NCBI GenBank assembly: GCA_038030265.1 | Contig: CM075941.1 | Coordinates: 44,826,164 to 44,890,163 of the forward strand | From: Corythucha ciliata | Lineage: Eukaryota > Arthropoda > Insecta > Hemiptera > Tingidae | Direction: 5' to 3' | DNA length: 64,000 nucleotides | The notes under the pieces: generated by a model | What the model saw: only the letters and a program-made list of their open reading frames with translations | What the model was told of the DNA's origin: nothing | Database searches by the model: none | Translations under genes and position numbers: made by a program | Shown here: in pieces, positions 21,647 to 32,339 of the stretch | How positions within the stretch are numbered: the stretch's first letter is position 1 | How the letters are laid out: each line of letters begins with the position of its first letter

Positions 21647-22167
21647 AGGCCCGTTTACACGAGCAATAAAAATTGCTGCAATTCGGCAATTATTGGACAA
21701 TTCTTTTCTACAAAAATTGCAGCAATACGAAGCAATTTTCCCTCAGCGGATAGTTGAGGGATTTTGCAATTGTATTGCAGTGAATTGCTCCATTTCTGAG
21801 CAACAAAAATGGCTCAACTTTTACTTTTAGACTACCGTTGAAAATTGTTCCTTTCTTCTTTTCCAAGAATTGTCATCCAGGCCACCCATGATGGGTGGCC
21901 CGGGGCCAAAAATTGCGGAAAACGTGCAATAATTATTCAAACACCGTGGACTTAAAAAATTGCAAGAAAAAGTAGTCGCCGGAATTGGACAACAGTGAGC
22001 AATATTGGATAATTCGATGCAATTATTGCATCAAGAAAAGAGGGAGTTCCGAGGAGGGAAAAAATTGCACGAAACGGGGAGTTTATTGCTGGGCAATTTT
22101 TCGGCTATTGCTGCGATTCGCTTTCGTGCAATAATTGCCTTAAAAAATTGCCCGTGTAAATGGGCCT
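21647..22167. mobile_element. MITE, PIF/Harbinger-like, TAA target duplication
   Basis: The 521-bp element starts AGGCCCGTTTACACGAGCAA and ends TTGCCCGTGTAAATGGGCCT. The ends pair with two mismatches, and both sides are flanked by TAA (21644-21646 and 22168-22170). A three-base TWA duplication is typical of PIF/Harbinger elements (established). The inside is rich in AATTGC and GCAATT words and has a perfect 21-base palindrome, GGCCACCCAT-G-ATGGGTGGCC, at 21880-21900. There is no coding capacity. Confidence 0.8.
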
Positions 22168-22199
22168 TAAGAAAAAAATGACAATAACCTAGGAGAGAA

Positions 22200-22800
22200 T
22201 AATAATTAGGTAATAGTTTGACAGTTTTAAACGTCGAAATCAACCGTTTATATAGGGGGAAAAAATTGATAGTTTCTCGAACGAAATAGACTGTTTCCGA
22301 GACAATTGCCAATTGATAATTTCCAGGACGAAATTGACAGGTTTCGATGAGAAAATTGACAGTTTTGAATGACAAAATTGACGTTTCCAGGGGGGAATTG
22401 GCGGTTTCATGTATGAAATTGACAGTTTCAAGGATGAAATTGACATTGAACGACGAAATTGACATTTATAGGACGAAATTGACAGATACAAGAATGAAAT
22501 TAATAGTTTTTATGACGAAATTGACATTTCCTGGCCAAAATTGACAGTTCCAATGGCGAAATTGACAATTTGTTATAATTAAATTGTCAATTTTCATGAC
22601 GAAATCGACGGCCTTGAATGACGAAATCTACATTTCCAGGACGAAATTTACAGTCGGTCTGCGCCGACGAAATCAAGTTTTGGGATCTTTTGTTATGGAG
22701 GAGGAAATTGACAGTTTTGAAGTCAAAACGTCGGGCGAAATTGATAGTTTTGCAAGACGAAATTGACAGTTTTCGAAGGAAACTTTCCTTTCTTTCTTTT
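22200..22800 (+). repeat. R5 minisatellite array (forward), 21-bp unit
   Basis: Units of GACGAAATTGACAGTTTCCAG, period about 21 bp. AAATTGACAGTTT is close to the R1 palindrome AAATTGACAATTT. Several long open frames run through the array on both strands because the period is a multiple of three; they are repeat translations. Confidence 0.85.
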
Positions 22801-22859
22801 CTTTATCGAAGGGAGTGCTTGGAAAATCCATAATAGTTCTGAACCCCTAATTCTCGTCA

Positions 22860-23640
22860 TTGATTGAGTTTACAATTTTCAGAGCGTGAATAGTCAGTTT
22901 GGTGATCGTTTTAGGGCACGAATCATCAAGTTCAGCCATTTTCATGGCACGAATGGTCATTTTTAGAGCGCGAATGGTAGTTTGTTCTATTTGAAGGTCA
23001 CATTAATCGTCAGTTTAAGCCTTTTCAAGGCGAATCTGTCAGTTTAGTCATTTTTTACGGTTGGGAAGAATCAGTACGGCAGACACTTTTAGGAGGTGGA
23101 TATGACCGTTTCGTCATTTTAGAGCGCAGATCAGTCGCAGTTTAACCACTTGAAAGGGGAAAAAACGCTTTCCAAAGGGTGAGAATGACCAGTTAGACCA
23201 TTTTTAGAGCGAAACACTTTGAAGATTTGTGGGTTTGCTATTTTAAAAGCGAGCGCGGATCCTCAGTTTTTCCATTTTAAAAGCGTGGATCGTCAGTTTT
23301 ATCATTTCAAATGCGCGCATCGTCAGTTCTGCCGTTTTAGGGCCCGAATGGTCATTTTTTCAAGCGTGAATTGCCAGTTTGGCTTTTACCAGAGCACTAA
23401 TTGTCAGTTTAACCATTTTAAAGCATAGCAAATCGTCAATTTTTTACTATTAAGGAGCGCAAAAAATAGTCAATTTAGCTGTTTTTAGCCATTTTTAGTA
23501 AAGCGTCCCTGACGCTTTGCAAAGGGTGCGAACGACCTGTATGTGAATGACAAGTTTGACCATTTTTAGACGGAAACTCTTTGAAGATTTAAAATTTTAG
23601 GACGTTGGGGGGTTTTGGTTATTTTAGGGTATGAATTGAC
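22860..23640 (-). repeat. R4 minisatellite array (reverse)
   Basis: About 25 units of the form GCGCGAATCGTCAGTTTGACCATTTTA, the reverse of the 10.84-kb array. AGTTTGACCATTTTTAGA with CTTTGAAGATTT occurs twice (about 23190 and 23555), suggesting a higher-order unit of about 360 bp. Confidence 0.85.
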
Positions 23641-23644
23641 AGGT

Positions 23645-24140
23645 TAGCCATTTTCAATCGTGTACCGAATTGTCCATTTGGCCATTTCCCACCCATATGG
23701 AATCATTTCGGAGCCACTGCTAGGCACTTTGCAGTGCAGAAACACTCTGGGAGATGGGGACCCAACGTGTAAGTGTAGCGGTCTGCAACGAGACATGTCC
23801 TTGCGAATGCGACAGGCTCCTGGCTGCAAGAATTGCGATACCTTTCTCAGCAGGCCCAAGTGCTGGCGTTTCTAGGGTGGAGGGATAAGGAGGTGTGCTA
23901 TCCCATCCGAGTTCGGGTCAGGGGCGAGGTTTCTACGTTACCCACTTATATTTTCCTAGGGGTTTCCTGTTCCTATCCTAGGGGTTTCGGTGCTTCGTTC
24001 CATCCCGCGTTCTGGCTGAGGCTAAAGTCAGTCCAGGGGCGTTTAGGTTTGGGATGAGTGCGAGGAACTTATTATTTATTTTAGTTTGAACAATCCGGAA
24101 AATATTTATTTTTGTTCAAAACTTGGGTACAAACTTTGTT
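23645..24140. other. Balanced-composition segment, no gene recognised
   Basis: More GC than the arrays on either side. Open on both strands for about 70 codons (23644-23875), but with no protein motif. CACTGC/GCAGTG at about 23718-23740 can form a hairpin, and CCTAGGGGTTTC is repeated at about 23955 and 23979. Possibly an old transposon interior. Confidence 0.35.
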
Positions 24141-24147
24141 TATTAAC

Positions 24148-24223
24148 CCTTTTTGGTGCCCCATTGAATCAGCGGGGGGGGGGGGCACAAGCAACCGCTG
24201 GCCTCCCTCTAGATCCGGCCCTG
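24148..24223 (-). mobile_element. CAGGGCCGGATCTA-type element, inverted copy
   Basis: It ends AGATCCGGCCCTG; in reverse it begins CAGGGCCGGATCTAGAGGG and includes GATTCAATGGGGC. It matches 39368-39440 in block order and carries a run of about 12 G. Confidence 0.55.
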
Positions 24224-24239
24224 TGTATAATAATAAGCA

Positions 24240-24804
24240 GCTAAATTTGCAAAAAAAAAACCTAATAGTTCTTGAATTGACAAAACCCGCTAATTCACGG
24301 CTAGGACTGAGACAACCGCTAATATTCCATCCCAAAAATGATAAAGATACTTTTCGCGCTTTAAGCGCTCATTCGCTACTAAAACGAAGAAAAACGATAA
24401 ATCGCTGATCAATTTGATGAAATCCGCGCTAATTTCACTGCTACTTTCAGGAAACGCGGTAATTCGCGGTACAAACTAAGAAAAATTGCTACATAGCGGC
24501 TGAAATTAAGAAATAGCGCTAATTCGTGGCAAAAATTGAGAAAAGGCGCTTATAATCCGCGGGTTTGAAATTGAAGAAAACTGCTAATTCTCAGCTAAAA
24601 ACGCTAATTCTTGGATTGACAAAACCCGCTAATTCACGACTAGGACTGAGACAAAACGCTAATATTCCATCCCAAAAATGATATAAATACTTTTATTCAC
24701 GGCTCAAGTTCGGGTTAAGCGCTCATTCGCTGCTAAAATGGAGAGAAACAATAAATCGTGAATAAATTTGATGAAAATCCGCTAATTTCACGGCTAAATT
24801 TAGG
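24240..24804 (+). repeat. R3 array with two higher-order repeat copies
   Basis: Copy 2 (24270-24570) and copy 3 (24600-24812) share GAATTGACAAAACCCGC-like starts, CATCCCAAAAATGAT and CGCTCATTCGCT. Copy 2 continues through AGGAAACGCGGTAATTCGCGG. In copy 3 that exact point is interrupted by the hAT-like element, and the unit resumes at 26595. Confidence 0.8.
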
Positions 24805-24812
24805 AAACGTGG

Positions 24813-26594
24813 CAGGAGCGGTTTTTTGGGGGGTGATCGATCGCCACCCTCGTCAGCTCAGCCACCCTCAGTGAAACGGTGGGGGGGGGGGAATAAAAAA
24901 ATGAAGGGAAAGTGAAAAGATAAAAATGTGAGGGAAAGGAAATTATATATCTAGATCCTATAGAACTAGGAAGTAAGAAAATTACTTATTTTAGTATTAA
25001 TTGGTAGTACACAAATTGCGGAAAAATTAGTGAAATCCGAGACATTCGGTTATAGAAGAGCGAAAATCGGGAGAAATTGTGGTATGAAAGAGCCAAAGTC
25101 TCGGCACTTGGTTTATAATGAGCTAAATTAGTTTTTTAATTAGCCAAAATTTACAGAAGGCTGAAACCATGAAACTTGTTTCAAACATAAATCCCAAATT
25201 TGAAGGAGTCAAATCCAAAAATTTGGGTTTGAAAGAGTGAAAGTATCCACCAAATTCACGCCAGAGCCAAATCCACGGAATTTGGCTCTTGAAAAAGCAT
25301 AGCTTTCGGAATAAAAGAGAAAAATCGCCGGAAATTGGGATTTGAAGGAGACGAATGCGGAGGTTTTTCGGTTGGAAATCCTTGTAACTGGAGTTTGTTG
25401 TAGCCAAAATAACAAAATTTGGCTTTTTGAGTTACCCATTAGTCAGAGCTGCAAAAACGAGTTTGAAAAAAGCTAAAGCCACAAAAATTATTTTGATTTT
25501 GTTTTTGTTTTTTGGTTTATTTTGAAAAAGGAAAAGGAAGAGTTTTTTAAAATAGAAAAAATCGTGAAATTGGTGTTTGAAATGGCAAATTCTGTTTTGA
25601 AGAACCCGAATCCAAGAGACATTTGGTTATGGAAGAGCGAATTTCCGAGGCGACATTGTCGCCTGGAAAGGCCAAAGTCGCGACGAGACATTTGGTTTTC
25701 AAATGAGCCAAACTAATTTTTCGTATTAAAAATATAAAGAGTTTATAAATACTAAAATTCGATTTATCATAAATCGTAAATCGCCGAAAAATGGGTTTTG
25801 AAAAAGCCAAATCAAAAGAATTTGGTTTTCAAAGAGCGAAAATCCTCGAAATTAGGGTTTAAAGGAGCCAAGTTGTCGAAATTGGGGTTTGAAAGATCTT
25901 AAGTTCTAGAAATCGGTTTTTCAGATTGTAAAACCAACGAATTTCTGGTTTTGGAAAGAGCAAACCCCACGACATCGGATTTTGAACAATAAAAATTCGC
26001 AAAATTTAGTTTTCCAAGAGCGAATACCCGCGAAATTGGGTTTAGATCGAAAACCCCTAAAATTTGGATTCGAACGAGCGAAACTTGGGTTCAAAATAGA
26101 CTCAATTGTGATACTTGGTTTTAGAGAAAGCCAAACGCGCAGGACTTGTTTTGGATCAGATATTTGTAGTGTAATGTTGTAATGTGGCGGGCTTGCGAAT
26201 AAGAATGTTATAAAGAAGCAGGTGGTTGCGTTTGTGAGAGAGATTGTAGAGCTGGTCCCCAGTTCAAGTTCTTGAAATTCCCTTGTACCGATTCCCCAGA
26301 AGGACACAACAATATTGAACCAAAATAACTCGATTTTTGGTAGAATGTTCTGGATTCTGAGGCCGTATTCCCAGATTATTTGTTTTAATCAAATTGCCAA
26401 CACCACGTTCGATCAAATTCTTGAGCAGATATCAGACGTTGCAATGTAAAATCCGGTTTTTCGACAGTGCTCTTTTGGATTACTGTTTTTTATACAAGAA
26501 AATTAAGAAGTTAAGTGAAAGGGATGAGTTGGGGGGGGGGTGAGAACGCATTAAATCGCCACCCCCTTCACGGAGGTCTAAAACCGCCCCTGAT
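24813..26594. mobile_element. hAT-like non-autonomous element carrying an R6 array
   Basis: About 1.78 kb. It begins CAGGAGCGGTTTTTTGGGG and ends CTAAAACCGCCCCTG, the reverse of CAGGGGCGGTTTTAG, so 13 of the first 14 end bases pair apart from one substitution. Flanks are AAACGTGG (24805-24812) and TAACGTGG (26595-26602), a near-perfect 8-bp target duplication as in hAT elements, with AT between the end and the right copy. Sibling repeats at about 20818 and 24450 show the unoccupied site (GGAAACGCGGTAATTC). The sub-ends have G runs and CGCCACCC motifs. There is no transposase; the interior is mostly R6 minisatellite. Confidence 0.85.
25040..26170 (+). repeat. R6 minisatellite array (forward), 30-31-bp unit
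   Basis: Units of GAGCGAAAATCCTCGAAATT-AGGGTTTGAAA, period 30-31 bp, inside the hAT-like element. Open frames on both strands (about 25123-26307) are repeat translations. The same family in reverse fills 62.8-64 kb. Confidence 0.85.
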
Positions 26595-26655
26595 TAACGT
26601 GGTAATTCACAGCATAAATTCAGAAAAAATTGCTATTTCTTGACTAAAATAAACA

Positions 26656-27281
26656 GTAAATTGTAATTTTACTGTTTCTTACAAAGAAGATTTTCCCACA
26701 AATTTCAGTGGCAAAGTCACGGTTAAGTTATTGATAAAACATGCCAGTATTGTAAGCTACAAAACGACTTTTTAAATTTCACAATCGATGCATTTTTCGC
26801 TGAGATATTGCATCTAACGTTCAGAAACCCCTGATCAGGTAGTCAAATTGAGCCACATAGCACCTACCTAAAAAAAATTGAAAACAGTCATTTCCCGAGT
26901 CAATCCTTGAATGTGCTCACGGAAATAATTTCATGAAACTAATGCCTGGAGTTATTTTGTCAAATAATTACTACAAACCCCTCCCCACCCCACAAAAATA
27001 ACCAAAATCACAGAAAAATGATTGAATAATGTGTATTGTGGACTATGGAATGAAGAAACTGGATGTAAACTGGGGAAGCCTACAACTTACTCGATGGGTT
27101 GATTTTCGTATGTCTTTTGTCCCCCCCCCCCCATCATAAAAAGTACGAATTTACAACTGTTTTCAGGGGATTGACAATTGTTACTTTTCTATGAGATGAT
27201 TATTATTGTTTCAAAAGACTTACTAAGAGACACAATACATGGTTTTTCGTGCAGTGGAAGTTGTAATCTGGATTTAGATTC
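26656..27281 (+). repeat. Long inverted repeat, left arm (626 bp)
   Basis: It starts GTAAATTGTAATTTTACTG and ends GGATTTAGATTC. It matches the reverse complement of 27830-28454 with only scattered differences, including a C-run length change near 27121. It is AT-rich and seems non-coding. It begins within an R3 unit. Confidence 0.95.
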
Positions 27282-27796
27282 CATCCAGTTACGCGTGTTG
27301 TTGATTCCATCCCTCATGAATGTAGCTTCGTCAGTGAAAAGAATAGTTGGGACTAAATGGCGGTTAGCGCCGAGCCATCGACAAAATTGTAATCGGAGAA
27401 CTTCGTCGCCGTCGTGAAGGTTTTGCACTTTTCTCGGGTGATAAGGATGCATACCGTTAATGCGCAATGTCCGCCATACACGGGTATGGGGTATTCCGAC
27501 CGCTCTTGATACTCTCCTAGTGGTTATGGAAAGATCCATTGTGACTAGACGTAGGATTTCATCTTCTTCGTTTTGTTCATGATTCTCCTGAAGGTTTCCT
27601 CTTTCGGAGGTGATCCGAGCGCTGTTCCTGTAGTACGAAAGGTGTCGAAAACTTGCCGAAAAACTCTAGGTGTGGGGATCGGTCGCTGTGGGAGTCGTCC
27701 ACGATATTCGAGTTGAGCTCGAGCGGAATTCCCGTAGCAAAAGCCATAAATAAAAACTATGTCCGCATACTCTGAATGGAAAAACAAATGCAGCAT
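27282..27796 (-). pseudogene. Mariner-like transposase fragment, DUF4817-type N-terminus
   Basis: On the minus strand from 27796: HSEYADIVFIYGFCYGNSAR, QLEYRGRLPQRPIPTPRVF, then after a frameshift near 27605 NEEDEILRLVTMDLSITTRR, VSRAVGIPHTRVWRTLR, MHPYHPRKVQNLHDGDE, ILFTDEATFMRDGINN. These are an N-terminal DUF4817-type helix-turn-helix, a second HTH, and the first catalytic aspartate (TDEA). The frame ends where the left inverted arm begins, so the FQQDG-containing half is absent. It faces the TACAGGGTG terminus at 28763, but the right arm lies between them. Dead: frameshifted and truncated. Confidence 0.85.
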
Positions 27797-27829
27797 AATG
27801 AAATAGTAAGGTTTTTTAAGTACACGAAC

Positions 27830-28454
27830 GAATCTAAATCCAGATTACAACTTCCACTTCACGAAAAACCATGTATTGTGTCTCTTAGTAAGTCCTTTGA
27901 AACAATAATGATCATCTCATAGAAAAGTAACAATTGTCAATCCCCTGAAGACAGTTGTAAATTCGTACTTTTTATGATGGGAGGGGGGGACAAAAGACAT
28001 ACGAAAATCAATCCATCGAGTAAGTTGTAGGCTTCCCCCGTTTACATCCAGTTTCTTCATTCCATAGTCCACAATACACATTATTCAATCATTTTTCTGT
28101 GATTTTGGTTATTTTTGTGGGGTGGGGAGGGGTTTGTAGTAATTATTTGACAAAATAACTCCAGGCATTAGTTTCATGAAATTATTTCCGTGAGCACATT
28201 CAAGGATTGACTCGGGAAATGACTGTTTTCAATTTTTTTTAGGTAGGTGCTATGTGGCTCAATTTGACTACCTGATCAGGGATTTCTGAACGTTAGATGC
28301 AATATCTCAGCGAAAAATGCATCGATTGTGAAATTTAAAAAGTCGTTTTGTAGCTAACAATACTGGCATGTTTTATCAATGACTTAACCGTGACTTTGCC
28401 ACTGAAGTTTGTGGGAAAATCTTCTTTGTAAGAAACAGTAAAATTACAATTTAC
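27830..28454 (-). repeat. Long inverted repeat, right arm (625 bp)
   Basis: Reverse complement of 26656-27281 with high identity. It starts GAATCTAAATCCAGATTAC and ends CAGTAAAATTACAATTTAC. It separates the transposase start from its presumed 5' leader at 28455-28763. Confidence 0.95.
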
Positions 28455-28763
28455 GGTTTTTGGTTTTTTCAACAAATAAAAGAAAGTACTAAAACATGGC
28501 GTCAGCTAGTTGCAACAGCATTTCTTGAACGGAAATTTTGTGCTCTTTCCATAACCGTCATCGGTTTTCTTCTGTTACGAATAGCTGCGACGCTAAAAAT
28601 GGTTATTGACGAAAAGAGAGCGTTTGTCAAAAAAACGACAAAAATACCTGTAACTCAGAAGGGAAGCGTTTGCGACCCTGGGTTCATATGACGATTTTGA
28701 TTTGTCCTAGTTAGTACTATCACTGGTTAAAGTCCTGATCATTCCTCCTGAAACACCCTGTAT
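28455..28763 (-). mobile_element. Mariner-like element terminus and leader
   Basis: On the minus strand it starts TACAGGGTGTTTCAGGAGG and runs through about 300 bp of leader. TACAGGGTG starts with TA next to it are typical of Tc1/mariner-type insertions (established). The flank at 28764-28850 is R3-like (GTGGCTAAAATTCCGAAAAA), as is the flank left of 26656, so the whole 26.66-28.76 kb block sits in an R3 array. Confidence 0.7.
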
Positions 28764-28849
28764 GTGGCTAAAATTCCGAAAAATCTGTAATAACAACAAA
28801 AATTGTCGAAAATAAAATTGTAAAAATAGAGCAGTACGACTTATAGTAC

Positions 28850-31260
28850 TTTTATGGTTTTTTTAGGGGTAGGTACCAAAGGCCCATAGCACTATAAAAT
28901 AGTCCCGTCTTTCCTAAAGAAGGACATCTCTACGGCCACCGTATTGTATACTGTTAGTGAGCCGAACACTAGTTCTCCAATCAAGAGCACGCTCATTCCT
29001 TCTTTTTTTCTAGTGTTGGAGTTTAGAGGCAAGTAAGATAAATAAGAAACGGCCTTCTGATGTAAAGAAAGTTGATTTAAACGCTGCGAGAACTCTTTTT
29101 TCTTCTTCAAGAGTATGAAGTTGATGAATTAAAAGGCGAGCGGAAAAGGGGGCGGCGGCGGCGTTGAGTTCGTTTGTTTCTTTTCTCTTCCCTCGTGTGC
29201 TATGAATTTGACGATTTTACTCGACTCACGAGAGCAAACACATTCTTTACCCCCACCCACCCCACCCCACCACACCTCTTCCAAAAGAGAAACAGCTTCA
29301 CTTGCCAAACGACACACACCCCGCGCGTAAACTCAAACCATCGAATTATCGTCGCTTGCGGTTGTGTACACAGGAATAATATATCACTCAAAGCCCAGCA
29401 GCCACCCTGTAATTTCTCTTCGCAGACTAACTTGACGCACCCAAGTTTACCCTGTAGGGCAAGGCGTGCTGCCTCTCCTGCGACTTGAAACAAAGTTTTA
29501 AAATCAGAGACCGTGCGTAGCCAAACAGACGTTTTGTCGACCCCTCCTCACCAACCGCAATTCTATACCAAATGTTCATATTTTAGCCAGCGGGAGACTT
29601 TCTGAATTCCATGTATGAATATAGATGTAGCGCAGCGAAGCGTTGTCGGATGGTCATTTTGTCAGCGGGAGAGTGGGGGGAGACAAGGTTTGCGACAAAC
29701 TCAGGGGGAGAGCCCCTCTTCCGATCGATAATTTCGGGTATCACGATAATAATGTTAAACAAATATGCGGAGAAAATGAATAAACACAGTCATTGTCCGA
29801 GTAAAAGCCTTATATGCACTCTGAATTAAGGGTGAGACCATCGTTATTGACAGACCTGGCTGTTTGTTGCGGGGAAGGGTGAGGGTTGAGAAAACGAGAC
29901 CGATGGTTTCTTAAATCTGGTAATAGCAAGTAGGATATTTATTTTATCCCCTGCCTTTAAGAGGGTCGGCGGAGGAAGAAAAACGTAAAAAGGGGGCGCA
30001 TCAAATCTAATTTGGAAAAAGAGAGGGGAAAGGGATACTTTCGAAGGGTCGTAATCACGTGATACATGGTTTATTTATCCAGGCGGATACCCTTTTTACC
30101 CGCAAACATGTCTCACCCCTCTCTCCCTTCCACCACCATATAGTTTCACCCTTCCATGTTGCTTGCAGTCTATAGGACACTATCGGCAATTTTAACGAGC
30201 TCGAAGGTCGAAAGAGAGTCCCTTACTGTGAACTGAGACGTTCTGTTGATTTCAAGGATTTTAACTTGTTTATAAGGAAGGGAGGGAGGTGTATTCATTG
30301 GAAATAATTCGGGAGCTTGCCATTTCAATCCAATATAACGGAGTTTTTGTGAAAACATTTACGAATAGCAGCAAGAACGTTTTTTTTTTTTTTAATTTTG
30401 TTATGCAAGATTACTCATGACCGGGCGGTTATGCTGGTTGTTGCCTACACCTTGTATTTATTCTGTAAATAATACTTTTCATGACGAATGTACCAACTGC
30501 CGTAACCCCGATTAAATTCTCGAGTGTTATTCCAGTTAATTTACTCAAACTGTGACATTGAAACCCTTCCTTCCCTTCTTTTCATAACACAGCGTCACGG
30601 TTAATTTCCAAGCTTGTCGCTGGAACATTAGTGTTCATTTAATTCTCTCTCTCTCTCTCTCCCGTACACCCATCACCACCCGGACGCCTTTTTTTACTCA
30701 CCCACGCCTATTTTGTTATGAGGGTAAATGAAACGGACAGTCTCTTTCATCCCTCCCCCCCTCCTGACACCAGCACCAACATGCCCACTCTTTTCCAGCT
30801 ATTTCGCAAAATTTAATTAAACTCGTTCCGTTAGCAAAACTCGGCGTTCCTCTCATATTCCCGGAGCACGAAACAGTGAGCTCCTCTTTTTTTCTCTTTT
30901 TTTCCCCCCCTCTTTAACCCCATTTTTTCCTTTCGCTCTTTTGAAATAATATTTATCCTCCATTGCGTTCCAAGTGAAGCGTTCAAATATCCGAGGAAAT
31001 ATTATTACAGGTGAAATAAACCTCCGAGTAGACATATAAATAACAAAAATATCTCTAAAACGGAACTGGATCTACCAGGAAAAGGGGAAAGGCCCAGGCT
31101 ACATTGGAGACGTTTTCTCATTAAATAGGCTGTTCTGGCAATGAATGGATAATTTTCGGATAAATTCATAATATGATTGGGTAGAAGGCTCTTTTCAACG
31201 TTAACTACTATGGGTTTCATCAAGCGTAGGGCTCTCCAGGGGGCGGCGGGACCGGCAGCC
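28850..31260. other. Low-repeat island, no gene recognised
   Basis: It holds a CT microsatellite at about 30643-30661, CA-rich stretches at about 29250-29320, and short G/C runs. Frames of 60-104 codons occur on both strands, but they overlap in opposite directions and have no domains. CCACCCTGTA at 29403 could be a mariner-type end but has no partner. Confidence 0.45.
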
Positions 31261-31261
31261 A

Positions 31262-31262
<1 letters not shown>

Positions 31263-31296
<34 letters not shown>
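31263..31296 (+). repeat. A34 homopolymer
   Basis: A run of 34 A following GGCAGCCAC. Within the reversed R2 higher-order unit this is where GCCACGAAAAAGG and GCCACAAAAAAAGACC occur (31599, 31419), so the run looks like an expanded A-tract of the repeat and not a poly(A) tail. Confidence 0.85.
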
Positions 31297-31299
<3 letters not shown>

Positions 31300-31300
<1 letters not shown>

Positions 31301-32110
31301 AAAAACTTGCGATTTCTGTGAAACAAGGAGCCGTGCATATTCAGCCAGGAAACTGCCAATTTCGAGGGAAATTGTCAGACTTTGCGCTGATGGGACCGGC
31401 TAGTCAGAAGTTTCGCCACAAAAAAAGACCTCGAAACTTGCAATTTTGCTTAAATTAAAAATTGAGACCATAAACTTGCATTTTGGAAGTTATTGAACAC
31501 CACGGGTATTCAGCCATATGGAACTCACAATTTCCTCGGTAATCCTCGTGAAACCTTTTTGGGCTCTGTTGGAGCCGGCTAGCCTGTTCGATCCACCGCC
31601 ACGAAAAAGGCCCCAACACTTGCAATTTTGCATAAACCAAGTCTATGAACTTGCAATATCGCCTCAATTTTTACCCAAAACTTTTCTCTCAAAAGACCCG
31701 AAATTTCAAACTCACAAATATTTTTCTCTAAAATGTTTCAATTACATGGCTATTCGTCAGGGTATTGGCGCAGTCGGAGGGACGGCTAGCCCCGTGGTTC
31801 GCACCCACTGTAAAAACACCATAATTTCTTTCCCTATGGATATAAAGAGGACGGAAACTCGCAATTTATTGAAATTAAGACCCGCAGCACGCTCTATGTC
31901 ACGAAGCTTCAGTCACTGCGTTGGAGCCAAATATTGCAATTTTGTCGGGGGAAGGGGGAGCCTTGTCAGCCTGGGATATCACGCCGCCGCCTGTCGTGGC
32001 CGGCAATCCCGAAGTCTGAGCCCACAAAAAACAAATGTGAACTTTCCATTTCACGAATATATTTGGCCCCGTAACTTGTCGTTTATACGAAATGAAGACC
32101 CGTGACTTCC
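31300..32110 (-). repeat. R2 minisatellite array (reverse)
   Basis: Reverse R2 units (GAAACTTGCAATTTTGC, CCAATTTCGAGGG) with higher-order inserts GGCTCTGTTGGAGCCGGCTA and GCTATTCGTCAGGG. The 31500-31630 part aligns inversely with 4423-4520. The long frame 31518-32105 is a repeat translation. Confidence 0.75.
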
Positions 32111-32118
32111 AATTTTGC

Positions 32119-32300
32119 TGGCATCAGCGATGGATCTTAGGAGGAGGGGGGGGGAGGCCACCGGGGCCATGGCCCCTGGAGTCCCTTGGAGTCGAGATCA
32201 CTTGCGGAAAAAAAAGCATCGAAACCTTCTCCAAAATTCCATTGAGGAGGGGATATCACATATAATTTTAGGGTCATTTTCTCGGAGGCCCAAGGGTCAG
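32119..32300 (+). mobile_element. GGATCTTAGGAGG-type element (copy 2)
   Basis: Same block order as 1095-1240: ATGGATCTTAGGAGGAGG, GGGGCCATGGCCCC, TTGGAGTCGAGATCACTTGCG, ACCTTCTCCAAAATTCC. In both places it lies directly upstream of an R1 composite core, so it was present before the composite unit was duplicated. Confidence 0.6.
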
Positions 32301-32339
32301 AGGTTCTCGAGAAACGCGAAAAAAACTCTCGTGAATGGC

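Noticed and set aside
22031..22766. Overlapping open frames on both strands of the R5 array
   Set aside because: The 21-bp period is a multiple of three, so stop-free stretches are expected. The peptides are simple repeats of the unit.
25123..26307. Open frames in the R6 array as coding cargo of the hAT-like element
   Set aside because: Same reasoning: repeat-derived peptides, present on both strands, no domain.
29403..29412. CCACCCTGTA as the missing 3' end of the mariner-like element at 18531
   Set aside because: It lies nearly 11 kb away, beyond other elements, with no supporting subterminal similarity. A ten-base match is weak.
31263..31296. A34 as the poly(A) tail of a retrotransposed sequence
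   Set aside because: The position matches an A-tract of the reversed R2 higher-order unit (GCCAC followed by A-run at 31419 and 31599), and no target duplication or upstream cDNA is seen.
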